Of a DNA stretch of 64,000 bases, positions 51,893-62,336 are shown piece after piece (positions within the stretch are counted from its first letter, which is position 1; each line of letters opens with the position of its first letter). The DNA lies in NCBI RefSeq assembly GCF_010894455.1, contig NZ_JAAIXY010000007.1:310001-374000 (forward strand). Direction: 5' to 3'. A program made the position numbers and the translations under genes. Below the pieces are notes generated by a model. It did no database searches. It saw only the letters and a program-made list of their open reading frames with translations, and had not been told where the DNA came from. The stretch comes from Myxococcus eversor. GTDB lineage: Bacteria; Myxococcota; Myxococcia; Myxococcales; Myxococcaceae.

Positions 51893-52556
51893 CTCCTCTA
51901 TAGACAAAGACAGTCGCCATTTCGACAACCAAAGAGGCAAGCGCCCGCAGTCAGCCAGCGAAGTCACGCATTCCCTGGCAAGCCAAGGAATCCCAGTCAA
52001 AACAACACGTGAAACACTTCCAGCCTCTCATCCGCCGAGAGCACTTTGAGTGTGTCTTCACCCGTTTCGTGTTTTCCATTCCACGATGTTTCGCGAAAGC
52101 CAGCTCGATGGATGGGCGCGGAGCACTCACCGCTTTCGCGGAGGCTGGAGCTGACGCTCGCCTGCCCAGGCCAGTGGTCCCGAGTTGCTCATACGTATCC
52201 TCATCGACAGGCCACGAAGCGAACGACAGTGCCCACCACCACGCGATCAAGCCCGAGCCGTTCATGCAAGTGCGAGCAGGTCCGCTTCGTGCTCCGGGCG
52301 CGAGTGAAGTGACGGTCGGACTCAGTTGAATGGCGCGGTGACTCGAAGCAGCGCTCTCGCAACAGGTGGGGTACCCCGCTGCGCCTGCCTTGGCCCGCGC
52401 CAGGCGGAGCCTCTGACTCGCCCCCGCTCCCGTGGCACTCGTGCCGTCCCTGAACAGCGCCGCGCCTGCTCCCGCGACAGGCGGAAGAACCAGGGACGTC
52501 CGCACCTCGCGCACAGGCACCAGCCCGTCCCACGGCAACCCCGACCCCAGAAACGA

Positions 52557-52588
52557 CAAAAGCCCCCGAGTCTTTCGACTCGGAGGCT
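52557..52588 (-). terminator. Intrinsic terminator behind tRNA-Leu
   Basis: On the minus strand AGCCTCCGAGTC-GAAA-GACTCGGGGGCT forms a 12-bp stem with one G-T pair, followed by a short T-run. It lies 11 bases after the tRNA end and closes the gapA-pgk-tpiA-secG-tRNA unit. Confidence 0.85.
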
Positions 52589-52598
52589 TCTATCGGAG

Positions 52599-52680
52599 TG
52601 CCCAGGGCGGGATTCGAACCCGCACACCTTTCGGCGCCACCCCCTCAAGATGGTGTGTCTACCAGTTCCACCACCTGGGC
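52599..52680 (-). tRNA. tRNA-Leu, anticodon GAG
   Basis: An 82-base gene with a perfect 7-bp acceptor stem (GCCCAGG/CCTGGGC) and discriminator A. The T arm is GCGGGTTCGAATCCCGC. The anticodon stem CCATC/GGTGG encloses the loop TTGAGGG with anticodon GAG. The long variable arm is that of a Leu tRNA. The 3' CCA is not encoded. The position directly behind secG repeats the order secG-leuU known from E. coli. Confidence 0.95.
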
Positions 52681-52767
52681 GTTTCTGCGCGGACCATCTA
52701 CAGGACCGCACCGGATCACGCAACGAGTTTCTAACCGCTGCGTGCTCCAGATTTATTCGACGGGCTC

Positions 52768-53193
52768 TTACGGAGCCGGAGTCGGCGCCGCCGGCTGGGC
52801 AGGGGCCGACTGGCCCTCCGCCGGAGCCGCCGGAGCCTCACCACGAGGCTGCTCGACCGCGCCAGGCGCCGACTGCTCGCCCGCCGGAGCCGCCGCGCCC
52901 GGAGTCGCGGGAGCCGAAGCCGCCGGAGGAGGCGCGGCCACCGAGCCACCCGCCGCCACCGAGGAGCGAAGCCCCACGAAGGACAGGCCGAGCGAGGTGA
53001 AGAAGAACATCGCGGCGCAGACGCCCGTGAGCTTGCTCAGGAACGTCACGGCACCACGGCCACCAAAGGCGCTCGTGGCCGCGCCGCCGCCGAGGGCCGA
53101 GCCCATGCCAGCGTCCTTACCCGGCTGCAGCAGGATGACGAAGATCATGAACACGCAAACGAGGACGTGCACGATCGTGACGAAGGTCAGCAT
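52768..53193 (-). CDS. secG: Protein translocase subunit SecG with Ala/Pro-rich tail
   Basis: A 141-residue SecG, part of the SecYEG channel. The two membrane helices (about 4-24 and 52-76) flank the conserved LLQPGKDAGMGSALGGGA and FGGRGAVTFLSKLT. After the second helix there is an about 60-residue tail rich in Ala, Pro, Glu and Gln that ordinary SecG proteins (about 75-110 residues) do not have. It lies 93 bases after tpiA and 87 bases before the tRNA-Leu gene. Confidence 0.93.
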   Translation of the reverse strand: MLTFVTIVHVLVCVFMIFVILLQPGKDAGMGSALGGGAATSAFGGRGAVTFLSKLTGVCAAMFFFTSLGLSFVGLRSSVAAGGSVAAPPPAASAPATPGAAAPAGEQSAPGAVEQPRGEAPAAPAEGQSAPAQPAAPTPAP

Positions 53194-53286
53194 GAGAGGT
53201 CTTTCGAACGTTCCGTGAAAAGGAGGCGCACCCTACACAAACTGCCGAATGGGTGACAACTTCTTCCGCCCGCCAGTGATCCTACT

Positions 53287-54060
53287 CTAGGTGGCCGCCT
53301 TGATGATGGCCGCGAAATCGCCCGCCTTGAGGCTCGCCCCACCGACCAGCGCCCCGTCGATGTCCGGCTGACCCAGCAATTCCGCGGCGTTGTCCGGCTT
53401 GACGCTCCCACCGTACTGGATCCGCACCTGCCCGGCCGTCTCCCCGTCGTACAGCCGACCGACGAGCCCGCGGATCGCCGCGTGGACCTCCTGCGCCTGC
53501 GCGGACGTCGCGTTCCGCCCCGTCCCAATCGCCCACACCGGCTCGTACGCCAGGACGAAGGTCGCCACGTCCTTCGCCTCGAAGCCCGAAAGCGCCCCAC
53601 GGATCTGACGCTCCACCACGTCCAGCGTCTGGTTCGCCTCGCGCTCGGCCAGCGTCTCGCCCACGCAGATGATGGGCTTCATGCCCGCCGCCACGACGGC
53701 CTTGGCCTTCTTGTTCACCGACTCGTCCGTCTCGCCGAAGAGCTGGCGGCGCTCGGAGTGCCCCACGATGACGTAGGCACACCCCAGCTCCGCCAGCATC
53801 GGCGCGGACACCTCACCGGTGAAGGCACCTGACGCCTCCCAGTGGCAGTTCTGCGCGGCCAACTGCAGCGGCGCCCCTTCCAATGCGACGTGCAGCGGCT
53901 GCAGCGCCAGGAACGTCGGCGCCACCACCACCTCCACCACGTCTCCGACGGAAGCCACGGTCCCCCGCAGCTCGCGCACCAGTGCCAGCGCCTCCGGCAC
54001 CGTCTTGTTCATCTTCCAGTTGCCGGCGACGATCTTCCGACGACGAGCCGAGACGGCCAT
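53287..54060 (-). CDS. tpiA: Triosephosphate isomerase
   Basis: A 257-residue TIM of normal length. The catalytic residues are visible: Lys in GNWKMNKT, His in IVGHSERRQ, and Glu in [12 protein letters not shown], followed by the phosphate loop region GGSVKPDNA. It interconverts dihydroxyacetone phosphate and glyceraldehyde-3-phosphate. It follows pgk after 48 bases in the gapA-pgk-tpiA order. Confidence 0.97.
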   Translation of the reverse strand: MAVSARRRKIVAGNWKMNKTVPEALALVRELRGTVASVGDVVEVVVAPTFLALQPLHVALEGAPLQLAAQNCHWEASGAFTGEVSAPMLAELGCAYVIVGHSERRQLFGETDESVNKKAKAVVAAGMKPIICVGETLAEREANQTLDVVERQIRGALSGFEAKDVATFVLAYEPVWAIGTGRNATSAQAQEVHAAIRGLVGRLYDGETAGQVRIQYGGSVKPDNAAELLGQPDIDGALVGGASLKAGDFAAIIKAAT

Positions 54061-54108
54061 GAATGTCTCCCCCAGAGGTGTGGTGGTGTTGCTCCGCGGC
54101 GCGGGAGA

Positions 54109-55296
<1,188 letters not shown>

Positions 55297-55323
55297 TGGC
55301 TCTCCCCTCGCCCCTGACGGGGA

Positions 55324-56334
55324 CTAAACGCCCTTGGACACGAGGAACTTCGCCGTGTCCACCATGCGGTTGGAGAAGCCCCACTCGTTGTCGTACCAGG
55401 CCATGACCTTGACCAGGTTGTCGCCCATCACGAAGCAGTTCGTCGAGTCGAAGATGGCCGAGCTCGGGTTGCCGTTGTAGTCCACCGACACCGTCTGCGC
55501 GTCGCTGAACTCAAGAATCCCCTTGAGCGAGCCGGCGGCGGCCTCGCGGAACGCCTTGATGACCTCCTCGGCGGTCGCCTTCTTCGTGGTGTTCACCGTC
55601 AGGTCCACCAGCGACACGTTCGGGGTGGGCACGCGCACCGACATGCCGTGCATCTTGCCCTTGAGCTGCGGCAGCACCTCGCCGATGGCCTTCGCGGCGC
55701 CGGTGCTGGTGGGAATCATGGACAGCGCGGCGGCGCGGGCGCGACGCATGTCATCGTGGGTGAGGTCCAGGATGCGCTGGTCGTTGGTGTAGCTGTGGAT
55801 GGTCGTCATCAAGCCCTTCTCGATGCCGAACGTGTCCAGCAGCACCTTGGCGACGGGCGCCAGGCAGTTGGTGGTGCACGACGCGTTCGAGATGATGTGG
55901 TGCCTGGCCGCGTCGTACTCGGTGTGGTTGATGCCGTAGGCGATGGTCAGGTCCGGGCCCTTGGCAGGCGCGGAGATGAGGACCTTCTTGGCGCCCGCCT
56001 TCAGGTGCTTCTCCGCGCCCTCGCGGCCGGTGAAGCGGCCGGTGCACTCCAGCACCACGTCCACGTTCATGCTCTTCCACGGCAGCACCGTGGGGTCCTT
56101 CTCCGCGGTGACGGTGATCTCCTTGCCGTTCACCACGATGCCCTTGTCCGTCGCCGACACCTCGCCCGGCCAGGTGCGGTGCACGGAGTCGTACTTGAAC
56201 AGGTGCGCCAGCGCCGCCGGCTTGTCGAGGTCGTTGATGGCGACAATCTCGAGGTCTTCCTTGCGGCTGAGGGCGGCGCGCAGGATGCAGCGACCGATGC
56301 GACCGAAGCCGTTGATGGCGATGCGAGTGGCCAT
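55324..56334 (-). CDS. gapA: Glyceraldehyde-3-phosphate dehydrogenase
   Basis: A 336-residue GAPDH. The NAD motif NGFGRIGR is at the N-terminus, the catalytic Cys in SNASCTTNCLAP, and the substrate loop and C-terminal WYDNEWGFSNRM are present. An AAGGAG ribosome site lies 8 bases before the ATG. It is the first gene of the glycolytic operon; the promoter candidate is at 56409-56437. A short GC hairpin (56358-56375) is in the leader. Confidence 0.97.
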   Translation of the reverse strand: MATRIAINGFGRIGRCILRAALSRKEDLEIVAINDLDKPAALAHLFKYDSVHRTWPGEVSATDKGIVVNGKEITVTAEKDPTVLPWKSMNVDVVLECTGRFTGREGAEKHLKAGAKKVLISAPAKGPDLTIAYGINHTEYDAARHHIISNASCTTNCLAPVAKVLLDTFGIEKGLMTTIHSYTNDQRILDLTHDDMRRARAAALSMIPTSTGAAKAIGEVLPQLKGKMHGMSVRVPTPNVSLVDLTVNTTKKATAEEVIKAFREAAAGSLKGILEFSDAQTVSVDYNGNPSSAIFDSTNCFVMGDNLVKVMAWYDNEWGFSNRMVDTAKFLVSKGV

Positions 56335-56408
56335 GTGCGTGTCTCCTTGGGAGCAGGGGGCGCCAAGGGGCGCCCGCGGGTCTTCACGTCAGAAAATCAG
56401 GGCCGCCG

Positions 56409-56437
56409 ACCGTAGGCACGCGGCCCCGCCGAGTCAA
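56409..56437 (-). promoter_or_regulatory. Candidate sigma-70-type promoter of the gapA operon
   Basis: On the minus strand TTGACT (56432-56437), 17 bases, then TACGGT (56409-56414). The -35 box matches five of six consensus bases; the -10 is weak. The -35 box overlaps the stop codon of the amidase gene. Start codon of gapA lies about 75 bases downstream. Confidence 0.5.
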
Positions 56438-59304
56438 CGCTTCACGTCGCTCGCGCGACGACGCGCGCGCCGAAGCTGAACAATCACCCCGAGCAACAGC
56501 CAGAGCCCGGAGCCCGTTCCCGCGCCAGCCCCACAGCCGCAGCCGGAGTCACCGAGCGGATAGAACTGCGGCAGCACGTCCAGGACGATGGGGGCCGGAG
56601 GCTCCGGGGGCTCGGGCTCCTCAGGAGGATGCGGATCCACCCCGCGAGGCGCCACGCATCCCGTCAGCAGGCCGGGGCCCGCATCGCCCGAGTCCCCGAC
56701 AGGCGGCGTGCCCGGCGCGGGGAAGCCCGCGCGCACCAGGAACGCGGACAACAGCCGCGCCCGAGCCGCCCGGTCCACCACCGACTCGAAGGGAACCCCC
56801 AACAGGAGCACCTGTCCCCCCGGCATGGAGAACACACCGGCCGACAGGTTCGTCCCCGCGTAGCGCAGCACCGCCGAGCCCCCCGATGCCGGAGTGAGCA
56901 CGTCCGTCATGCCCACCGGGTAGGCGCCCCGGGTGCCATCGTCCAGGGTCAGCCCCGTGAGCTCCGAGAGGAAGTCTCCCGGCACACCCTCCACGCGCAA
57001 GGGAGGAGTGCCCGTGCCAGGCGAGGCCCGGAGGATGTCCGCGAGGAACGCCTTGTCGTCCGCGTCTCCCACCGACAGCGCGGAGGTCAACTGACCACCG
57101 GACAACAACAGGTGGCCGCCCCCTGTCACGAAGGCGCGCAGCGCGTCCTGCTCCGCCCGCGTCGGCCGCGCCCCCTCCTCGCCTCCCCGGCCGGTGAACC
57201 AGTCCACCACCCGGTACCCCGCTCCCACGGACACCAGCCCCGCCGCCACCGCGTCGCTCGTCGCGCTGTCGAAGGCGAGCCCGGACTGGCTCATCGCATC
57301 ACCATGGCGACGCACGTAGGTGCCGTCGTTCATCGCCTCCAGCAGCACGCGCAACGGAGCCTGCAGGTCATAGACGTCCAGCGCCTCGCCACACGCCAGC
57401 GCCGAGTCCAGCCGCTCGAACGCGTTGACCACCAGCGCGGGAGGCGCCTCGCCCGAGCGAACGCCGACGATGGCGGACGGGAAGCCCTCGCCGCCCGCGC
57501 TCACCGCGGCGACTCGGAAGTAGCGCACCGCGCCCGCCGCCAGCGGCAGGGAGAAGGTCGTCCCCGTCACCTCGGTGCCGTCGTCCCAGCCCTGACCCTC
57601 CACGCTCTGGTAGACGCGGTACGCGGTGGGCGCGTCATGCCCCTCCTCGTCCGGGTTCGCCACGGGCGCGGCCCAGCGGACCTCCACCGTCCCAGCGGAG
57701 ATGTTGCGCGCCGCCACCGCCGAAGGCGCCTCGGGGGGAAGCTGCACCGCCACACCGTCGCGGGTCGCGTAATACTTGATGAGGCCCTGGAGGATGGCGC
57801 GCGCGGCGACGCGGCGGAAGGCCGGCTCCTTGAGGCGGTTCGAGTCGGCGATGGCGTCGTGGTACGCGATCTCCAACAGCACGGACGGCATCTCCGGGTT
57901 GTGCGTGGGGTTCACCTCGCCCAGGTTCGCGGAGCGCAGGTTCCGCACGCGCCACGTCGAGTCGACTTCGCGGCGGAGGTCGCGCCCCAACTCGTCCAGC
58001 AGCGCCCTCGCCAGCACATCGCTGCCGGGCACGCCCGTGAAGTTGAGCGTGCCGTCCACCGGGTTCGGCCCGTACACGTAGCCCTCGGTGCCCACCACGT
58101 TGCCCGTCGTGGACGCGTTGGTGTGCCAGGCCACGTACACCGCGTCCTCGCCCTCCTCGTGCAGCCACGCCGCGAAGCGCGCGCGCGCCGTCACGTCCGC
58201 GTTGCGCTCGTTGGCCAGCGCGTTGGCTCCCGTGGGCGCGTACACGGACGCGGGGGCGCCACTGAATTGCACGTGGTAGCGCGCCGCCTCCTCGTAGCGG
58301 GGCCGAGGCAGCGCGGCCATCTGCGCGTCACCGATGACGCCACTGCCGCCGCCGAAGCGCACCGCGTCCACCGACACCGTGCTCCCCTCCTCCGCGTCGT
58401 TCATGAGGACGACCGAGGCCGCCTCCGGCCCCGCGCCCGCCTTGAAGAAGAAGCGGCCCAGCAGCACCCACGTCCCACCATGGCGGCGCTGGTTGACGCG
58501 GAAGTGGCTCTCTCCTCCCGAGTGGCGCACCACGTAGTGCGCGTTCGTCGTCCGCGCGGGGTCCGCTCCGTAGGAGACATAGACGTTGTAGTGACCGTCC
58601 GCCGGAACCACCGGCGCCCAGGTGGCCGTCGCCGTGGCCGTGGCGGCGCTCGTGGTGAGGAGCTCGCGCGTCGCCCCCAAGGTGAAGGGCTCCACCGCGT
58701 TGCCCATGGGCATTGGGGGCGTAGCCCAGCCCTTCTGAGTGGTAGGCCGGAACAGGCCCGCGTCGCCCGCCTCGGAGTAACCCGCGGCCCCCTCGTCGAC
58801 GATGACCATGCGCGGGTTGAGGTCCGCCTCACGCACCGGCACCACCGTGGCGCCCGCGCCCATCAACATGGGCAGCAGGTACTGGTTGACGACTTCGGCG
58901 GAGATGAGGTCCTCCACCACCGCCCACGTGTTGGGGCGCTGCGTGGCCCAGCGGGACAGGGGCGCGGCCCGGTAGAAGCCGTGGCCGGGGCTCAGGTAGA
59001 TGACCTTCCCGGACAGCGCGCCGGTCCGGGTCCGCGTCTGGGGCACTCCCGCGAGCGACTTGCCCGCCGTCCCATCCCGGGCCTCCCTCCTGACGACGGG
59101 CGCCTCGGTGGCGCTCAGCTTGCGCGTCTCGTGCACGCGCGGGGCCGGGGCCGGGAGGTACACCACGCCAGGGGGCTCCAGCCCACAGGCCCCCGCTTCT
59201 TCTTCGTGAACGGCGTCGGAGACCTGGGCCTCCGCGAGGGACGACGACAACAGGAGGGCCAGCAGCACGCCACTTTGACGCGCCCGGAACAAGTTGGTGC
59301 TCAT
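56434..59304 (-). CDS. Secreted N-acetylmuramoyl-L-alanine amidase with golvesin-like, FnIII and MYXO-CTERM-type parts
   Basis: A 956-residue exported enzyme. The signal peptide is LLALLLSSSLAEA. The amidase_3-type catalytic part is split: VIYLSPGHG (zinc His) near 105, then, after a golvesin/Xly-like beta domain (about 215-325, GHYNVYVSYG ... STVSVDAVRFGGG), the other motifs VYVAWHTNAST and VLLEIAYHD. An FnIII-like domain (about 525-615) and a Gly/Asp-rich unknown domain follow. The end is DSGCGCGAGAG, a hydrophobic helix and an Arg-rich tail, the MYXO-CTERM-type sorting signal. It would cut peptidoglycan outside the cell, for example of prey. It is divergent from dgkA with 78 bases between. 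Confidence 0.88.
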   Translation of the reverse strand: MSTNLFRARQSGVLLALLLSSSLAEAQVSDAVHEEEAGACGLEPPGVVYLPAPAPRVHETRKLSATEAPVVRREARDGTAGKSLAGVPQTRTRTGALSGKVIYLSPGHGFYRAAPLSRWATQRPNTWAVVEDLISAEVVNQYLLPMLMGAGATVVPVREADLNPRMVIVDEGAAGYSEAGDAGLFRPTTQKGWATPPMPMGNAVEPFTLGATRELLTTSAATATATATWAPVVPADGHYNVYVSYGADPARTTNAHYVVRHSGGESHFRVNQRRHGGTWVLLGRFFFKAGAGPEAASVVLMNDAEEGSTVSVDAVRFGGGSGVIGDAQMAALPRPRYEEAARYHVQFSGAPASVYAPTGANALANERNADVTARARFAAWLHEEGEDAVYVAWHTNASTTGNVVGTEGYVYGPNPVDGTLNFTGVPGSDVLARALLDELGRDLRREVDSTWRVRNLRSANLGEVNPTHNPEMPSVLLEIAYHDAIADSNRLKEPAFRRVAARAILQGLIKYYATRDGVAVQLPPEAPSAVAARNISAGTVEVRWAAPVANPDEEGHDAPTAYRVYQSVEGQGWDDGTEVTGTTFSLPLAAGAVRYFRVAAVSAGGEGFPSAIVGVRSGEAPPALVVNAFERLDSALACGEALDVYDLQAPLRVLLEAMNDGTYVRRHGDAMSQSGLAFDSATSDAVAAGLVSVGAGYRVVDWFTGRGGEEGARPTRAEQDALRAFVTGGGHLLLSGGQLTSALSVGDADDKAFLADILRASPGTGTPPLRVEGVPGDFLSELTGLTLDDGTRGAYPVGMTDVLTPASGGSAVLRYAGTNLSAGVFSMPGGQVLLLGVPFESVVDRAARARLLSAFLVRAGFPAPGTPPVGDSGDAGPGLLTGCVAPRGVDPHPPEEPEPPEPPAPIVLDVLPQFYPLGDSGCGCGAGAGTGSGLWLLLGVIVQLRRARRRASDVKR

Positions 59305-59382
59305 GGCGACCGACCTTACCTATTCACATCTCCACGGCAATCGAACCCGTGGGTGCTAGCCTGCCCGCCCCTTCAGGTTCCG

Positions 59383-60066
59383 ATGACCGTACCTGCCCGG
59401 CCACCTCCCCACTTCCCTCCTCGTCGCGGCACGGGGCTCTTCGCCTCGTTCGGCCACGCGTGGGCGGGCCTCATCCACACCGTCGTCCACCAGCGCAACA
59501 TGCGCGTGCACCTCATCTCCGCCATGCTGGTGGGACTGGTGGGCAGTGGAATCCCGCTGGGACTCGCGGAGAAGGTGACGCTCATCTTCTGCGTGCTGCT
59601 CATCTTCTTCGCGGAGATTCTCAACAGCGCGCTGGAGCACCTGGTCGACCTGGCCGTGCAGCAGTTCGACGAGAAGGCCCGGCTCACCAAGGACGCCGCC
59701 GCCGCGGGCGTGCTGGTGCTCGCGCTGGGCACGGTGGTCATCTTCGCCGCCATCCTCGTGCACAACTGGGAGACGGTGCGCACCAGCACGGATGCCATCA
59801 TCCGTCAGGTGGCCTTCGGCGTGCCCCTGTCGGCCTGTGTCCTCGTGCTCGTGCTACCCCAGCGCCGCCCACTCTGGGTGGATCTGCTCGCGTTCCTTGG
59901 CGGCGGTGTGCTGCTGGCCATCCTCGCGACGCGCTCGGCCAGCATGGTGTTCAGCGCGATGACGGCGGGGCTGCTCTTCGTCGCCGGCTCGGCGGCCTAC
60001 ACCCGCCGACGCGAAGCGCGCTCCGCAGGGCAGCCACCGGGCGATTCTTCAATCAAGCGGACATAA
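59383..60066 (+). CDS. dgkA: Diacylglycerol kinase, DgkA family
   Basis: A 227-residue membrane protein. The first about 125 residues are the DgkA domain: FASFGHAWAGLIHTV, the N-R-H block QRNMRVHLISA and the catalytic E-x-x-N-S-A-x-E in FAEILNSALEHLVD, with three helices. In gram-positives this family acts on undecaprenol. The extra about 100 residues add two or three more helices (ACVLVLVLPQ, LLAFLGGGVLLAILA), so it is longer than E. coli DgkA (about 122 residues). The start at 59383 is the first ATG that fits. Confidence 0.88.
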   Translation: MTVPARPPPHFPPRRGTGLFASFGHAWAGLIHTVVHQRNMRVHLISAMLVGLVGSGIPLGLAEKVTLIFCVLLIFFAEILNSALEHLVDLAVQQFDEKARLTKDAAAAGVLVLALGTVVIFAAILVHNWETVRTSTDAIIRQVAFGVPLSACVLVLVLPQRRPLWVDLLAFLGGGVLLAILATRSASMVFSAMTAGLLFVAGSAAYTRRREARSAGQPPGDSSIKRT

Positions 60067-60086
60067 AAAAACCGGCTGACGCCGGT
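60065..60086 (-). terminator. Intrinsic terminator
   Basis: On the minus strand ACCGGC-GTCA-GCCGGT is followed by TTTTTT. It is downstream of the small gene at 60174-60380 and also lies at the end of dgkA on the other strand. Confidence 0.8.
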
Positions 60087-60173
60087 CCACCTGCCACCTC
60101 GTGGGCGGGAGCCCCGAAAACCAGTCCGGAGCCCGCTCACCCGCCGAGGGTCATGCCTGGAAGTCTCGCACGC

Positions 60174-60380
60174 TCAGGCGCGCTGGCGCCACTCGGAGCC
60201 CTGCTGCTCCGGGGTGGCCGGAACCGCGACACCCTTGTCGCCTTCCTTCAGGTCCGACGTCACCAGATCAAGCAACTCCGTGGCGATGCCGATGACCTGG
60301 TGCGGGGTGTAGCCGCTCGCGCGCAGTTGGTTGAAGAAGGTGCGCGCCAGGATCCGGGTGCCCTTTTGATCGGTGCTCAC
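60174..60380 (-). CDS. Small conserved-looking protein, unknown function
   Basis: A 68-residue protein starting at GTG 60380, supported by GGAGG 8 bases upstream. The sequence has a helical core, GTRILARTFFNQLRASGYTPHQVIGIATELLDLVTSDLK, followed by a polar tail. No known family could be named. A terminator lies about 90 bases downstream. The good ribosome site, steady codon use and terminator support a real gene. Confidence 0.7.
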   Translation of the reverse strand: MSTDQKGTRILARTFFNQLRASGYTPHQVIGIATELLDLVTSDLKEGDKGVAVPATPEQQGSEWRQRA

Positions 60381-60706
60381 AGTGAATGCCTCCAAATGGG
60401 GCGGCGAATTGAGGGGGGCCGCCGAGTAATCACGCGAGCCCTGTTCTTCAACCCCCGTGCCAGTTGTTCTCTTCCAAATGGATTCCCCAGCAGTTCCCAT
60501 GGGTTGAAGGGAAATGAGGCTCGGCATGGCCCCGCGAGGGGTGCGAAGCCACCTACGCACCCAGGGGGCCCCCCGGGGGAAGTGGATGGCGGGGTGCATC
60601 ACGGGATACGCACCCGGATGAGGCCGTGGCCCTCAAGTGGTTTCAAGTGCTTGCAATCTTTCACCGGGGTGAAGCAGATACGCGCCCCCACCAGGAGCGA
60701 ACGGCA
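60381..60706. other. 326-base divergent gap
   Basis: No gene is visible between the leftward small gene and the rightward FAD-dependent dehydrogenase. It must hold both promoters; no box was convincing. The GGAGG of the small gene is at its left end and CCAGGAGCG before the dehydrogenase at its right end. Confidence 0.4.
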
Positions 60707-62302
60707 ATGGCGTATCGGGTGAACAACATCGGGCTGTGGCTGGACGAGCCGGAGGAGCTGCTCGGTCAGCGGGCCGCGGAGAAGCTGGGCGTCACCCGCT
60801 CCGACCTCGCCTCCGTGCGGGTGGTGCGCTCGGTGCTGGACGCCCGCAAGAAGGGCAGCCCCCGCTACATCTACACGTTGGAGGTGGAGATGGCCCCGGG
60901 CCGCAAGCCAGCCCACATCCCTCCGGACGTGGGCGAAGCGCCTCCGCCGCCGGAAGTGCTGCCCCCCGTGAAGGCGCCGGACCAGTGGCCCATCATCGTC
61001 GGCACCGGCCCCGCGGGGCTGTTCTGCGCCCTGGGCCTCCTGGAGCGCGGCGTGCGCAGCATCCTGATTGAGCGCGGCCGTGAAGTCGTGGCGCGCCGCA
61101 AGGACGTGGCGAAGCTGATGCGCGACGGCACGCTGGACCCCGAGAGCAACATGAACTTCGGGGAGGGCGGCGCGGGCGCGTACACGGACGGCAAGCTGTC
61201 CACGCGCATCAACCACCCCATGGTGCGCAAGGTCATCGAGGCCTTCGCCCGCTACGGCGCGCCGGACCACATCCTCATCGAGGGCAAGCCGCACATCGGC
61301 TCGGACCTCTTGCCCGGCGCGGTGGCGAAGCTGCGCGAGGAGCTCATCGCGGGCGGCTGCCAGGTGCACTTCGAGCAGCGCGTGGACGACCTCGTCTACC
61401 GCGACGGCACCGTGGCGGGCGTGAAGCTGGCCGACGGGCGCACGCTGGAGAGCAACCGCGTCATCCTCGCGCCGGGCAACTCCGCGCGGGAGCTGTACGA
61501 GCGCTTCGCCGCCGACGGCCGCGTCCTCGTGGAGGCCAAGCCCTTCGCGCTGGGCTTCCGCGCCGAGCACCCCCAGGCGCTCATCAACGGCATCCAGTAC
61601 GGCAGCGCCGCGAAGAACCCGAAGCTGCCCCCCGCCGACTACAAGCTGGCGGAGAACTTGGACGTGGACGGCGAGGTGCGGGGCGTCTACTCGTTCTGCA
61701 TGTGCCCGGGCGGAATCGTGGTGCCCACGCCCACCCAGGACGGGCTCCAGTGCACCAATGGCATGAGCAACTCGCGCCGCAACGCGCGCTACGCCAACGC
61801 CGGCATCGTCGTCTCCGTCTCCGTGGCGGACTTCGAGCGCGAGGGCTTCCGAGGCCCTCTGGCGGGCCTGGAGTTCCAGCGGCACTGGGAAGCGAAGGCG
61901 TTCGAGTTGGGTGGTGGACGCTTCTTCGCGCCCGCGCAGACGATTCCGGACTACCTGGCCGGCCGCGTGAAGAAGGACCCGGGCGGCACCAGCTACCGTC
62001 CGGGGCTGGCGCACGTGGACCTCAATCGTCTGTTCCCGGAGCGGCTCACCACGTCGCTCAAGCAGGCGCTGAAGACGTTCGACCGGAAGATGCGCGGCTT
62101 CATCAGCGAGGAGGGCAAGCTGATTGGAATCGAGAGCCGCACCTCGTCTCCGGTGCGCGTCACCCGGAACGAATTGCTCCAGTCGGTGTCCATGAAGGGC
62201 CTGTACCCCGCGGGCGAGGGCTGCGGCTACGCGGGCGGCATCGTCTCGTCGGCCATTGATGGCCTGCGAATCGCGGAGCAGATTGCCACCGAGCTGTCGT
62301 GA
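60707..62302 (+). CDS. FAD-dependent dehydrogenase (COG2509 type)
   Basis: A 531-residue protein of the uncharacterised FAD-dependent dehydrogenase family. An N-terminal about 90-residue domain (MAYRVNNIGLWLDEPEELLGQRAAEKLGV..) precedes the FAD domain with IVGTGPAGLFCALGLLERG. Family features are NFGEGGAGAYTDGKLSTR and the Cys-containing YSFCMCPGGIVVPT. The end is GEGCGYAGGIVSSAIDGL. Members are thought to act on unsaturated or quinone-like compounds, but the substrate is unknown. The ATG at 60707 has an AGGAG site 9 bases upstream. Confidence 0.92.
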   Translation: MAYRVNNIGLWLDEPEELLGQRAAEKLGVTRSDLASVRVVRSVLDARKKGSPRYIYTLEVEMAPGRKPAHIPPDVGEAPPPPEVLPPVKAPDQWPIIVGTGPAGLFCALGLLERGVRSILIERGREVVARRKDVAKLMRDGTLDPESNMNFGEGGAGAYTDGKLSTRINHPMVRKVIEAFARYGAPDHILIEGKPHIGSDLLPGAVAKLREELIAGGCQVHFEQRVDDLVYRDGTVAGVKLADGRTLESNRVILAPGNSARELYERFAADGRVLVEAKPFALGFRAEHPQALINGIQYGSAAKNPKLPPADYKLAENLDVDGEVRGVYSFCMCPGGIVVPTPTQDGLQCTNGMSNSRRNARYANAGIVVSVSVADFEREGFRGPLAGLEFQRHWEAKAFELGGGRFFAPAQTIPDYLAGRVKKDPGGTSYRPGLAHVDLNRLFPERLTTSLKQALKTFDRKMRGFISEEGKLIGIESRTSSPVRVTRNELLQSVSMKGLYPAGEGCGYAGGIVSSAIDGLRIAEQIATELS

Positions 62303-62336
62303 GGCGAGGGCGGTGCCTCACGAAAGGAGACCCGCC

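Larger units (their letters stand above)
51866..52598. other. 733-base stretch without recognisable gene
   Basis: Base composition is visibly less GC-rich and no frame gives a plausible protein. It holds a TetR-box-like palindrome (51875-51892), a 10-bp stem at 51970-51991 with a 2-base loop, and the tRNA terminator at 52557-52588. It lies behind the 3' end of a tRNA gene, a common landing site for mobile DNA, but no integrase or att repeat was found. Confidence 0.5.

Noticed and set aside
52009..52329. 106-codon frame in the gap before the tRNA
   Set aside because: No ribosome site, no codon bias, no family pattern; several frames are equally open here.
52599..52680. tRNA as attachment site of an integrated element
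   Set aside because: No integrase and no second copy of the tRNA 3' end could be found in the window.
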